From NCBI GenBank assembly GCA_032209605.1, contig JASFXZ010000010.1:8763385-8827384 (forward strand): a stretch of DNA of 64,000 nt. The letters are read 5' to 3'. A model generated the notes under the pieces. The model ran no database searches and was not told the origin of the DNA. It saw nothing but the letters and a program-made list of their open reading frames with translations. The position numbers were made by a program, and so were the translations under genes. Source of the DNA: Mactromeris polynyma (lineage: Eukaryota; Mollusca; Bivalvia; Venerida; Mactridae). The number at the start of each line of letters is the position of its first letter. The first letter of the stretch is position 1. Positions 26,701 to 41,700 of the stretch are shown piece after piece.

Positions 26701-29700
26701 ATATACACATATATAACCCCAGTAACCACAGAAATTACCACCTGTCTTATACATAATGTCCAGTAATTCTGCATTCAGGTCAGTCAAAATGTTTGATATA
26801 AAACACAACATATAGAGGATTAACAGTGAATATATTGCGACTCAGTTTCGATAAAGACATATTAACAATAGTTTTGCTCCAAGCCCTCGATTCAGAGATA
26901 CACACGACATTTCATAGCTAACTATTTGAAGAGAACATCACAATTTTTTATATTGTATTGTAGATGTTTTAATAATTTCTTCATTTTTCTGTAGCTGTAT
27001 TGTAATATTTACACGTGTTTTATAGATGACCCCAAGGTAGATAAGCCTCTGGCTGATTGGGTGTTTTCATCTTTAAATAAATATTTTATTATTTATTAAT
27101 AACTATTGTAACTCAATTATGTTTACAGGTAGTTACAATAGTTAGCACCAAACATTTAATTTGGTTCAGTAAAAAATAAATGTGAAATTCATGGTTAGAG
27201 CTGACTGCTAAATTTTGATTAAATTGTATCACTTACCTGATTTTCATGGCACGGTCCTTGACAATACTCAGTCAGTGTGGTAAGAGTTTGATTGATCAAA
27301 TCTTTGTTGGATTCGTTGATATACAGACCAAGAAGACCGAGTTTACCCGTAGTACTCCCGCAGATACAGTCCAGGAACTGTAACGTCTGCGTAACCAGAT
27401 TGTACTTGTTCTTATTCAATGGCTGCTCTCGCAAATAGTTCTGAAATATGATAATAGAATCTTGATACAAAAATATATATAATACTATAGGTGTCTTAAA
27501 ATAAACATAGGTTTATAACCAACAAGAGATGTTTGTAAAACATTATGCCTCCCCAGTGACCTTGACCTTTGAGCCTGTGACCCCAAAATCAATTATGTTC
27601 CTCTGCTATTGAAGATAAATGTGTGGATCAAGTTTGAGGATGATAGGTCAAGGGGTTCTTGAGTTATTGATCGAAAAGGAAAAGGTTACGGACGGACGGA
27701 CGGACCAACATGTGCAAACCAATATGCCCTCTCTTCCTCTAAGGGGGGGCATAATAAACTTCCACTCTTCTTACTGGTGGATATAATAATGACAATACCA
27801 GATAGTCCATAGTTCATTGTGTATTTAAGGTGGCACAATGTGGTGTTCCAAAGTCAACTGGATATTGTATTATTCATTTATTCAATTTGTATACTGGCAT
27901 CCAATGGCTACATACAGAATTGTAACCAAGTACAGGCGACAGATTGGTAACATATGGCAGACAGGCTATATACTAATGGCAGAAAGCCTGGTAACCAATG
28001 GCAGATGGTGGCTTTACATCCATGGTTATATAGACCATATTTAGGGCACAGCCCCTAATAATCATTTAAATTTGCCACACACCTGCAGATCCCTGTTGTG
28101 GTTTTCACAGAGAAGTTGTACAAAACGTAAGATAGGCTCCATTATCGCTATCTGATCTGGTAACTTCTTCTCTTCCTTCTCACGACTAGCTTTATCTGCC
28201 AGAGCATCTTCTACTGTATGTGGTGACCCATCTTCTTCATGTCTTAAAGCCACACTGTCCTCATCTAGATATCAACAAAGTCAAAATTCATATCATTACG
28301 ACAAACTTCATTTTCATTGGACAGAGAAAAAATTTGAATATCGATAATATTGATTGTGATAATGACTATGATAATAATGATGTTGATGAAATTATGACAC
28401 TGACAATAACAATTATAATGCTAAATACAATGACCAAAATAACAAAGAAGGTAGTAACAAAGACAATGATGATTTTAGGTGATAATGATACAATCTGTCA
28501 GTGGTAACAATATGAGCACCGCTGTATGATTTCGAACTTCTTCTTTAAGTGATGTCATTTCAAGAAAACGTCACATGTGACGTCACTTTGTACTGACAGT
28601 AAGCAATATATGCCCCATATGGCAATATGAAAACGAAGTGACCATACGGAGTAAATGTTGTTTCTTGCTTGCAAGTAGTGTCTTCACATGTTGCGTTTTT
28701 CTTGTAATGATGTCACTTACAGAAGAGGTTGTAAATCCCATAGCAAAACACATATAATGCTAATTGATCTGAAACATAGCAACAACACTGTGACGGAAGC
28801 AAAGGCATATGCACCACAAAATTTGCTAAATTTAACAATGAAGACAAAGAAGTAAATACATCCAGACCTCTTTTATTCGAATTCATCGGATCCGAAATTT
28901 TATTTCAAATAATACATGGTTTGGAATAGTCCATTTCAATTCAATGTGTCTAAGAAGATACATCGGGACCTGATATTTATTTCGGATGATACCAAGTATT
29001 TGGACAGAAGGTTGTCCAATAAACGAGGTCCAAAATTGTACATTTAATTTTCTTTCGATTACCCTACCTCTGTGTCTGGTGAGTATTCCTTGACCTTGAG
29101 GCTTGTGGGTATCTTCTACCTTCTTTTCAGAGAGTACTTCAGCTGTGCTCACAATTATCGTATTCTTGATCTCAGTCTGCGCATCAAACATGTATTGATA
29201 GAATACTCGGAAAAACACTTCGGCATCTTTGTCAGCACGTAATCTCGCATACAGGGATTGCTGAAGATAGAATACAGTACACAAAATATTAAAAACAGAA
29301 GTTGTTACCAAACTTATGTCCATTGTACTCCAATTGCTCAATAGTCATGAAATTATTTTTAATATCATCAAGTAAGTTCTATGTATTTTTAAATGAATAG
29401 GAAAAAAAAAGATTTGTAAAAAGCAGTTTTAAAATTGTTTCACTTCAAATTTTGTGACAAAAACGTTACGCAACAACCACATTTCATCAAACATAGTTCA
29501 GGTACCAAAAACAGCTATCATATAATCACAGTCATTCATACAAACAAATCTACCAACCTGTATAACGGTATTGCCACCCTCCAACAATGCAATGCCAAGC
29601 TCCAATGTCTCACGGAAGATCTTATAATTGGTATTCTTTATAATAAGATCTACAATGAGATCTGATGCCCCGGCTTTGTTCAGATGCCACTGTCGAAGAA

Positions 29701-32700
29701 AATAATCACATTATATATACAAAAGAAATAGGCTTTGAGAATGGCAGCAAATAGTAAAGATATGAAATCAAAGCACAAAAGTGCTGTGGGACGGTTACAC
29801 TCGTCTCTGTAGCACAGCTGGCAACTCGTTGCATACAAGTTTCCGTTTTGTAACTAGACAGTTTTATAATATCAAAGTATGTGTAAATAGGTAAGATGGT
29901 TTGCATGGAATATGAAACAAAACTAAAACATAAGACAGAAATGCGAAAAAGAATTTATTGAAAAATAGTAAACATTTTTTCCAAAAGATCTTCAATCCGA
30001 CTTGTTCTAGAAATGCTAGACTAGAATGTGGAGTGAATCAAAAAAGCAGGAATGTAAACTAGATTTAGAAATACAAGCTGTACTATCTTAATATTATATA
30101 AAATTAACTGTTTTCCAATTCAAGCTAAGCAAGAACAACAAGAAATTATCAATAGAATTCATCGATGCTCCATAAAGTATGCGAAAAATCAACATCGAAA
30201 TCAAATTTCAAATAAGGCAAGTTTTTCTTTTTCTCGCAACACGACCCGAACAACCTTGTAGTTGAAAATGGATGTTTTATAGATAGGTAAGTACACTTAG
30301 TGTTAATGGTTAAATTCGCAAGAAATCAAGTATTATAATCCAACCTGAACTTCCTGTATTTTCATCTCCGTTCTTTGAGGTATAGCGTCTGCTGCCTTAT
30401 CTTCACGACTTGCACTTCTTAGTACAATAGGTGATATTGACGCATCTTGACGGTTTAAGTTATGTTTTCCGTAGTAACGTGTTAGCAAACTCTGCCGCAG
30501 AGCCTCGCCCTGAATAATGAAAAAAAACACACTTCACAAACTGACCTAAGAACAATTAAATCAAAATCTTTATCCATACACTGTTTAATCGGAGACTATA
30601 CAACTTGAGATTGATCTCAAAGCTCATAATCTCAAGTTACAAGTGATAAGATTATGATATTAATCATCAAGTATCCTGTACATCGCAATAATTATTCTGA
30701 ACATAAGTGTTGCAGTGAATATTTACCGGTTTCAGTAAAACTGATAAATTCAGCCACTCGCTGTATATGATTAAATATTGTTGAAAAAAGGGCATTAAAC
30801 CCGAAAAACAACATAAAAATAGACCATACACATATATTATGTCTGTGATATTATTTATTTAAAGTATACCAAATATCACAATTCAATTAGTTTTACAACA
30901 CCTGCAGCAAAACACATGAGTGGTAAGTTTTACAACACCACCATAGCAAAAATACGTATATATACAAAACAAGTAAGTTTGCCAGTACTGGAATCAGATG
31001 TGTCGACATTCGAATATGTCAACACATATTTTATCAGGTCCCCTGTAATGTCGACATAACGGGTTTCGACTGTACTTTTATTGAAATAATTTTGAAAAAA
31101 ACTTTTGATATACTTAACAGAATTTTGTGTGTATTTACCAGAATGTAAAACATCATAAAAGTCATTCTACATGTACAAATTTTCTATACAGTGTATAGAG
31201 TTTATCTATAAATGCGTATATTGATAAAATTGTCAAAACACAAGCAAGGCTATCGCCTTAAATGGTTTCAACTTGGTTTTCCACATTTGAATTCAGCGAC
31301 ATAATTTTAAAGATAGATTTTGAATTGTAAGAAATTATGCCATTAATTCCGATTCCATTAAAATAATTTTAAATGTTAATAATAATATATAATATATATT
31401 GCAATAGCAAGAAAACCAAAAAACATCAAAATGAGACTTTCAAACAAATATTAAACATTTTTCTGACCAAGTTTTCTGCAGGAAATATGGTTCAATATTT
31501 TCCCATTGTTACTTGTGTCATGTAGTGTGTGTGTGTTTTAATCTACTATTCATTTAATAGCAACAAGCTGACAGCCTGCTAATCCTATATGTATACACCA
31601 GCTTTTCTCAGATGGAATTGTACAAAAACATTTGATTGCATTAACTATACAAACAATATCACGGTGCAATAATATTTACCGTAAAAAGTATCATAAAACA
31701 CAATGTATGTACTTCAAATTTGTACTATTTTCCTAGTTAACGCGAGTTAGCACAGCATGCAATATGAGTACCGTATTCCACTATATAAGTGCCCTTACTT
31801 TCCCAACATGCTATCATACATACAATAAAATGAGTACACAAAGAACAGACAAGAAACGATCTGAAATTCATGAAATAAACTGTGCAGCAAAATGACCGTA
31901 AGTACCCCGTGTTGTCTGTTGGTCACGTCTGGTTTAAAACAGAGAGAATACGTAACTACAGGGAACGCCACATACACAAGACAGTGCCTCCCCACGCAGA
32001 CCTCTGGAAAAACAACAATCCACAAAACATAAGGCACTAAAGGAGGTCAAACGGTACACATATTAAGGAACAGAGGCACAAGGAATGGCCCCGCAGACCA
32101 CAAGGAATAACTAGGAGAATCAAAGTGGACAGTGAAGGGAGGGGGTGGGGGGAATTAATGGATGGAAAAGATCACAGGACAAGTCAAGACAACTGGTCGC
32201 AATAGGCCAAAAATGGGCAGGAAACAATCTGAACACTGTCACTGTAAGATCATTTTTAGACAGAATTTTATTTAAACATGGTGGTCAGTTGACTTGACTA
32301 GGGGCCTTTATTCACAAATATTTAAGACTGAAATTATGACTTAGACTTATAAATTGCAATATTTATATTTACTAGCCTTTCGTTTTCATTAAATCTGAAC
32401 TATTTGCAAGCAGGAAACTATATTTACTCCAAATGGTCACTTCGTTTTCATATTGCCATATGGCAAATATTGCTTACTGTCAGTATATGGTGACATCACG
32501 TGACATTTTCTGGAAATGACGTCACTTAAAGATGAGCTTGGAAATCGTACAACAGCGCCTATTTAAGATTTTAAAGTCTTAGTCCGAGTTTCAGTCTTAA
32601 AATGTTTGTGAATAAGGCCCCAGCCAAGCTGGCTTCCCAACCAGTACAAAGTTGTGTATTCTATACATACTGGCACAGTCTAAGTGTCTTCCGCTGACAA

Positions 32701-35700
32701 ATTGTACTCTTAACAACAACAACAGAGTAATCAACGTCCTTTTCAAAATATCGTATCAGAAATTAATATGCAACTATTCGGGTAAACTCATTTGCCAAAA
32801 ATGACGAAAATAATGCAGAAAAGCTGTTTATATTAAGACTCCCGCCTTTCCATAATTGATATATCCCTGACAAATCAGCCATTATACTCATCAAATCTAT
32901 CATAAAATCATAGGACTTTACATGTACTATTTTCCTGAAACGATGAATAGAGCAGTACTTTGAGTAGACCATCCGGTTGACGATGATAGCAATGAGACGC
33001 TAAAGCGCCTAAAAATTTGCACTAAAGTAAAAAGCTGACTACAGAGTACTGGGTTCAAAAAGTGGTCAGCTTAAATATGATTAATGATGACCAATAAAAT
33101 GTGAAACAAAAATACACGTAGTGAAGGCACTTAGTGCTCATGTGAATAAATCAAGAGATAATATATTGCAAAACTTGAAAACTAAAAATAAAATCGAGTA
33201 CTGTATATAAATAATATTTCAAAACTGAAAAGGTAAAATGTGAACAAAAAAGGTCTACGAGCATTGAAATATATTTTTTAGACATTTTCCATTATGATAT
33301 AATATGGAAAATAAGGAAGAAGATTAACTGAAGCCATCACCAATAGTGATTATCAGTAAAACCCCAACACAGCAAATACTGCTTTGTCGGAGGAAACTAG
33401 CGCCTTTCATGTATCTACTAATCCTGCAAATAAGTGTCTGGACCATTAAGACCTGTGTATGAAGTTTCATTTAGTATAGCTTGAAGTTATTTATTCAATT
33501 ATACAACAAGTTCCTGCAACTTATACTAATCACTCTCCATGACTGCTTCCTTGGTAACAAACCAGTACTCGGCCAAATTCATGGATTGTGAAGTGCGTAA
33601 TCTGTCTCCGCTCAACATGGGGCTTCAACTCATCACCTTCGGATAAGGAGTCAAGGGCTCTACAAGGGCTCTAGAAATCCACTAGCTCAACGCCCCGGAC
33701 AAGTCTAATTGCCGATTCCTGCTATCAACAGTTGAGGTGGACTTAGTCCTGGTATGCGCGCCTACTTAACTGTTAATCTGTACCCTATTCTAGGCTCCTA
33801 CAACTAGCCTCCCGTGTCGGACAAGTCAAAATTAACATGTAAAATAGTACAGGACAACTGTACTTAAAGAAAATTTCAAGAGCCCTGGCTCTACCCCCAG
33901 ACCAATACCCCTCCCCAACGTTTTCTTGAAATCCCTTCGAAAAGTGTACGTAGTTCCCGCCATTAGTTCCTGACCAAATAACCAACTGCATGACTGTACA
34001 ACCACTCCTATATACCCACCAATCTAACTTTGTTTGCGGGAGGCGGGGATATACAATGAATTAATAAGACAAGACAAGACATGAATATAAGTATCGCTCT
34101 AATAGTTATAAACATAGCTATACATGTTTTCCAAGCATACATAACAAGTGAATACTACAGATTTACAATATACATGCTACAGTTACACAATGCAACACTA
34201 TTTTCCTTACCCTATGATGATCGTCGAGTTCTTTTTTTGTCAGAGTTTTAATATCCACCTTTGAGCATAGCATGATAAATGAATATATAATATTGTAGAG
34301 TAATATGTTATATATGTAAAATCAAAGTCATAGAATGGTAAACAAGCAAATTGCATACAACTTCCATAGATACATATACATTATTTCAGTTATTTCAACC
34401 AAAATCTGGTAGCAGTTTTCAAGCAAAATGGTAAAATTGTATACTTTGTGCGTACATACACATATACATGTAATTTCAGTATTATCATATCAAACAAACA
34501 AGAAACGAAACAAGATAATATATGTAAACAAGCTATACATGTATACATATAAAGGACTTTTATGTTTAAGTATTGCAAAGACGATTCAGCCAAGGGCAAT
34601 AACTTTAAAGAGTTGGTAGGCACATTTGATGAAATAACAACGCAGTTACTTTTCCTAACACATGCACTATTAGGTCTACAATAATTTCTTGAGGACAATT
34701 ATTAAATTAATTCTCAAAATGTTGGAAGATGTTCAACTTAGTTATTACTGACAGACTAGAGTAAGGCATCACACCACTAAAACCCAACATGTCATGACCA
34801 TCATAGCTAAAAAAAGACTGTTCTTAACAATAGTTTGTTAGTGGTACCCTAACTAAATATAATCAGGGGGATCAGAAGGCCAAATAAACGGTTTGCACCA
34901 CTTATGATGGGGAACAATGATACAAAAATGCTTAGCATCTGAAATGTAGCATAGATACTAAGGCATTGGGCTTAAATCCAAGGCCAAAATTTGTGCTTGG
35001 AAGCGATAAAAACAAATGTCAGTGGGTTAAACGGGGACACCACAAACAAAACCACTTTTTTAAGAATTGCCTTACAGATCATTTTGCTAACAATTATAAT
35101 AGAGATATAACATTCACCAGTCAGTTTTATTTTTAGCATTGAACCTCCTATTTCCTTATATAGGGGGAATAGTTAACTATTATAACGTATATGGTATTTC
35201 CTTGACATTCGGGGACTTAAAGTCACCCCTTAATCCCTAGGGGCTGTGCAATATTCATCTTTTAACAGAAGACAGAAACAGTTCAAGTTTCAATCAGGGG
35301 TGTCACTAATTCTTGAAGTAGCAGGGAAACCACTAAAATAATGGTGGGAGTCAGGGAATCATTTCCCTTAATTATGATCATTCATACAAGTAGACGGGTG
35401 ATGATGCTTAAGTTACTGGCTAATTTTACCAGCTCCAAGCATCCCTGTCAATGTATACGATTGTTTCTGTGTTTCCAGAATGGAATAATCCAATCCAAAA
35501 ATAAAGCTGACAGGTAAAAAATCTCTCATTACCAGATTTTACAACAAATCACAGAAAACCGCAGACCTCAATGTCTCAAGACTAAAACTGTATAAAGAAC
35601 TAAGTTAGCTGATGTGAAGAGTAACATTATAATCCAACACCCATGTGGAAATGTTTAACAGCAAACTAATGCAGCACAATTTAAGCAATTTGGGTTTATT

Positions 35701-38700
35701 AATTGCAAGGAGGAAGCCAAATAAAGAAATGTTTAAGGGCAATACTGTGACAATTGTTATATTAGAGTAGTTAAAAAAGTGGAATGTATAATCACTGGTA
35801 AAATGAAATATGATAAAATATTCAGTTTAAAGACAAAAGTTGTGGGTATTAAAACTCTTTATTTTATTACATGTACATGTATCTCTTTAAAACCACCAAC
35901 AATTTCTTACAATTGCAACACACTGTTGATGCTTTTGATGTCCTAAGAGTTACAGAAAGATTATGATTTCACTTTAAAATATCCACCATCACTAAGTTGC
36001 CATTGCACAAGCTGCTAACAACTTCTCCACATGAATCAGAGGTGGAGGACAAAATGTCACAGAAGGACATGCCAAGCCCAGCCTGGGAATTGATCCCCGG
36101 ACATTATGGGTGGGTGCCTAGCCCTCTAACCACTCAGCTACCCTGGTAGGCCCAGTAATGTTAATGAGAACAAAATCATCAACAGCTGAATGTCTAGATG
36201 GACAGGGTACAAATGGAAAGACAGAGAGAAAGACAAACAGACAGAGAGACAGACGGACAAATAAGCATTATGAATTATATATCCCAACACCTTTTGCTTC
36301 TACATTCAAGGCACAGCAAAATATACATTTTGCCAACCCAATTCTAGTATTCATTAACTTCTAAACTATATATACATGTATATATATACATTTCTAGCAA
36401 AGTTTGCACTTTCTAGATGAATCATACTTCATTAACTAATTAAGTTTAACAACCTTAAATTCATTTACAGATATTTAACCAGCAAAGAGTACTGAACACT
36501 TCAAAATAACAACCATTACTAAACTTCAGAGTTTGGATCAAAATAACGAATATGTTTTTCTAAAAATGCACAATTATGTTCTCAAGATTCAAGTGGTTGC
36601 CATGACAAACGAAGTCAGATAATATTGATATTTCACAAAAGCTTGAATAAAAATTAAAGCTATATAATCAGTTAGATCAAACTAAAAATCATTACTTGGC
36701 ATAACCGGCAATATTAAACGCTGTTCAATTGCCTGATTATAAAGAATACAAAATTGTGGTCAAAATTACAAAAATCTTTGATGTACAAAATGTACATGCC
36801 TAACAAGTCTATTAAACACGAACAAAAAGTCATAATACACATTTAGTTTATGAGGACCACAACAAAAGTAGCATTGAGACGTCTTAATACATAATATTTA
36901 CATTGCAGTTCCAAAGATAACCAGGCATGATTTGGCTATGCGAAGAATTATTTCTATGTTTGGGTCTAACTGATTTAGGCAAATTGTTGAAACAAAATTG
37001 GTACTGAGCTTGAAAGTTACGAAATGACCCCTAAAGGGCCCATCAATTATTTCTGATAACATAATTTCTTCACTAAAATCCTACTCATATTGATACAGTA
37101 AAACCTCACTTAAAGACCACCTCAACAATAGGACCACCTCAAAAATTAAGAACACAATTTTCAAGTCCATTTTCACTATTTTGCTATTTTTTCAATGTCA
37201 ATATTAAGACCAGTTTTCAAGGGTCCCAAGAGTGGTCGCATTATCGAGGTTTTACTGTATTTAAATACCATGAAACTTTTAAGCTCCCCTGTACCGATGA
37301 TAAGATTTAGTGCCACACGAGACGCCATAAGAAAAGCAAGCTTCATAATCCTTGATATACTTCAAACTGAAGAGCTGGAAAAATCTAGGCGGAAAAATCT
37401 AAACAACTTTTATAGCCTTATCCTGAATGTTGTCAGTCTACCATGAATCTGACCGATAATCAATTTAGCAATATTAGAAAAATTTGTGACAAGTTTACTC
37501 CAAAAACTGATACCAGGGTCTGAGATTAAAATATTACGGACAAATCTCAAAACTCAAGCATCTGATTGGTTGTTTCTGAGCTTAGTCGTCAAACTGACCA
37601 ATCACAACGCTGCATTCTGAAACTAATCATGGAATTACAACCTCAGATATCAGTTCACTAGGTAAAATACTTGCATTTTTTATGGCTTCAAGTTGAAGTA
37701 AATATAATTAGGCGAACGTTAACAGTTGCGTTACTTAAAACATTTCATTTTTTCCGTACCCTTTCTCTGGTTATAACTCTGATTTCTTTTTTAGTCTGAA
37801 ATTTATAATTTGCTATTTAAAAAAACTCGTAGCCATAGTAACTTCACCCTGAAGTTAATAAACATCACAAATAATGTCCAAAGCTTTATAAACAACCTTA
37901 CTCTATTACTACATGACTACAAATAATTTTGTCAATATTGGTGTAAAAAATATATATCATTGCATGAAATTGACATTTCATGTTATTTTGCAGAACTTAT
38001 ACTGGATAAATCTAATTGCCATAAATAGTAATTAAAAACTAAACAATAGTAGAAAAAATTATGATAATTTTTATAGCATTTTGATTTAGTGTCTTGTTTA
38101 TTGTGAAAAAGGCATTATGCTGAATCGTCAATAAAATAACATTATTATATTGCCACATCGTGTGGGTGTTTGATCCCAACTTAACATTCGACAATAATTC
38201 AAATTCAAGGGTTACTCTTCAATAGTTATCAAAATCGACATTTCACACATTGATGGGACTTTTCATGGACGATTACCGTAATAAATCTAAAAATAAAATA
38301 TTTTCACACAATGTCTACTTTATTTGACAGACATACTACATGTAATGGAAGAGCACACAGAAAGACAAAACCTTCAGTAGGTCCATGTTAACTATGATAA
38401 CGCCATCCTTAAAAAATGTGTGTTTGCAGAACCTGAACCCACAATGTTTTGGGCAAGGTGGCAGATGTATTGCCAGGCATGGGTATGCAAAATTTCAAAG
38501 TCAGCTGAAAATTTGGCAAAGGATCCAGGGGGCTGCTGAATGCCCCATGCAGGTCCAGGGCACTTATTTAGGCTTAGTTTAGATTTTTAGACACAAAACA
38601 AATCCAGCGAAGAAGAACCAAAAAATTAAGCTGAGGCAAATATCTGGTGGTCCCAATACAGCAAACAAGCATTTTTTTAGACATGGCCTTAGATATGCGA

Positions 38701-41700
38701 TGGTGCTAAATAGCAACTGAAATGAGTTTTTGAACATTGATTTAGAAATATTACTGAGGTCACATCCACTAAAGTAGAGTTGAAAGAATCAAAAGACTGT
38801 TTAAGATGTCTGTGAAAATGTTTATCATGTATGAGTTGGATGAGTATTATATCTAAAAGACAAATGAGTACTATTAGAAACATATCAAGATAGATTCATA
38901 GAAAGATTTACATAAATCTTCATTCACAAGCACAGAAAATCAGAACCCTTTATAGAATAGGTTCATATATTGAACAAAAATCCTGCATACCTTGTCGCCA
39001 TAGTCGTTTTCAAGTTTCATCATCTTTTTAAGCGTCTCTAAGACCTGGATACATAGCTTCTCTTGTTTCTCCTCTAAAAGCTTCTCCGTATGCCGGATCA
39101 ATCTGCGCAATATAAGAAGTTATTGTATCTTGCAAACAATATTTTCTCCAATATTAAAATTAGAAATTTCATAACATTCCATGATTTTTTTCCATTAGAA
39201 TAATTCACAACAGTATAGCTTAACAGAGTTTGAGGTTTACTCAGAGAGTTTGAGGTTTACTCAAAGAGAGTTTGAGCTTTACTCACTGAGAGTTTGAGCT
39301 TTACTCACTGAGAGTTTGAGCTTTACTCACAGAGAGTTTGAGCTTTACTCACAGAGAGTTTGAGCTTTACTCACTGAGAGTTTGAGCTTTACTCACAGAG
39401 AGTTTGAGCTTTACTCACAGAGAGTTTGAGTTTTACTCACAGAGAGTTTGAGCTTTACTCAGAGAGTTTGAGCTTTACTCACTGATAGTTTGACCTTTAC
39501 TCACAGAGAGTTTGAGCTTTACTCACTGAGAGTTTGAGTTTTACTCACAGAGAGTTTGAGCTTTACTCACTGAGAGTTTGAGCTTTACTCACAGAGAGTT
39601 TGAGCTTTACTCAGAGAGAGTTTGAGTTTTACTCACAGAGAGTTTGAGCTTTACTCACTGAGAGTTTGAGCTTTACTCAGAGAGAGTTTGAGCTTTACTC
39701 AGAGAGAGTTTGAGCTTTACTCAGAGAGAGTTTGAGTTTTACTCGCAGAGAGTTTGAGTTTTACTCACAGAGAGTTTGAGCTTTACTCACTGAGAGTTTG
39801 AGCTTTACTCACAGAGAGTTTGAGTTTTACTCACGGAGAGTTTGAGCTTTACTCACAGAGAATTTGAGCTTTACTCACAGAGAGTTTGAGCTTTATTCAC
39901 TGTGAGTTTGAGCTTTACTCACAGAGTTCAAGTTTTACTCAAAGAGAGTTTGAGCTTTACTCACGGAGAGTTTGAGCTTTACTCACGGAGAGTTTGAGCT
40001 TTACTCACTGTGAGTTTGAGCTTTACTCACGGAGAGTTTGAGCTTTACTCACGGAGAGTTTGAGCTTTACTCACGGAGAGTTTGAGCTTTACTCACAGAG
40101 AGTTTGAGCTTTACTCACTGTGAGTTTGAGCTTTACTCACAGAGAGTTTGAGCTTTACTCACAGAGAGTTTGAGTTTTACTCACAGAGAGTTTGAGCTTT
40201 ACTCACTGTGAGTTTGAGCTTTACTCACGGAGAGTTTGAGCTTTACTCACGGAGAGTTTGAGCTTTACTCACCAAGAGTTTGAGCTTTACTCACAGAGAG
40301 TTTGAGCTTTACTCAAAGAGAGTTTGAGCTTTACTCACAGAGAGGTTGAGGTTTACTCAAAGATAGTTTGAGCTTTACTTACAGAGAGTTCAAGCTTTAC
40401 TCTAAGAGAGTTCAAGTTTTACTCAAAGAGAGTTTGAGCTTTATTCACAGAGAGTTCAAGCTTTACACACAGAGAGTTCAAGTTTTACTCACAGAGAGTT
40501 CAAGCAGTTTATTCTAATAAACAAGATGGAATGGACAATTTTCAGTTAACAACTTTGTATAATTCTAATAAATGAAATGAACTTGAGAATCAGAATCCAT
40601 GTTGAGTCTAACCTTGAAATGAATCCACCGCTTTCACATTTCTTCCGTTCCTCAGTACCAGCTGGGAAAAGTAGATCAGGTTGGTGCAACACATCAACTA
40701 AGACAGATAACTCCGCTTGAACCAAGGGAGCCAACTGATCTTCTAACAAGGACACTATATCCTGAAAAACATCCGTTAAAATGAATACAAGATCGATATC
40801 TTTTGATTAGGTTGATGTTTTACGCCATTTTCTGCCAGACTTCCGTTCGTATGGCGGTCTGTTGACTAACCAGTATCCCTGGATTACCAACCAGTAATAG
40901 CGCCACAATAAGCCTAACGCATACCACAATATATTTCAATACATTAGCACCAAATTGCGATATGTACCATGATATATTGCTTCACTAACCTAAGCTATGA
41001 CAGTACATTTTTTCTTTCTCAGACACTCAAAGAAAATTGAGTAGCAACTAAAACCATAATATGCAGTTATCAATCTCATTTCAGTTTTTGCCAAGTACTT
41101 AAGTATGAGGGCTTCATGACTAGAGTGTCATTCATTGTTTTACTAATACAAGGTTTTTGTGACCAAAAAGGACATAATATTCAATGATTGCAGCTATTCA
41201 ATGCTTCAATGGCGCTACCAGGATTCGAACCCGGGTCTATGGATTGCTGGTCTGTTATGCTAACCACCACACCACAGCGACCTTACGTCATTTTCGTGTA
41301 AATTTTACTTATGTAAAGTTGATTAAGGTTTCCAACACTTTGAACGAAGTACAACACTGCCTTACACTATTAAGTATTTTCATTAAAGTCATTCTCGACA
41401 AACAAATTCAATAAAGAATTGACTGGCACGATTACATACAATTAGAACTAGTTGACAATAGCCGAAAAATACTTATATACCTGCAGTCCTTCTATAATAT
41501 TTCTGTAATCCCTGGACACGCAAGCTAAGGATTCCCTCTTCTGTCGTGGACCACTCAGCCATTTCTGTGTATGTTTCTTCATCATGTTTGACTTCTCAAA
41601 CATCGAGTGGACCTGAGTGTCAAGGTCAGACGGGATAGCTATCCCACGATTCTTTGCTAAGAAAAAAGGATAATCATATTCAATAATAAGTTCAAAATTC

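Larger units (their letters stand above)
30510..34210 (-). other. Intron 16
   Basis: 3.7 kb. Holds the truncated CAGTCGAC element (30999-31072), the nested element block (32301-32702), the repeat at 33503-33665 and the inverted repeat partner at 33665-33872. No exon seen between; the frames at 31795 and 32763 lack domains. Confidence 0.55.
34259..38990 (-). other. Intron 15
   Basis: 4.7 kb. Holds a SINE-like element at 36005, a MITE at 37096 and a GGAGACCAGTCTCA-family copy at 37514. This is where the vertebrate SII exons would lie; none was recognised. Confidence 0.55.

Noticed and set aside
28883..29067. Extension of exon 19 into [17 protein letters not shown]... as coding
   Set aside because: Past the donor at 29067 the frame enters the GGACCTC transposable element; exon 20 continues the homology.
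39226..40505. CRISPR-like array
   Set aside because: Units are directly abutting 22-mers with no unique spacers; eukaryotic intron minisatellite.
41212..41284. Functional tRNA gene
   Set aside because: One extra base in the acceptor stem and a mispaired anticodon stem; similar tRNA-like SINE heads are scattered through the window.
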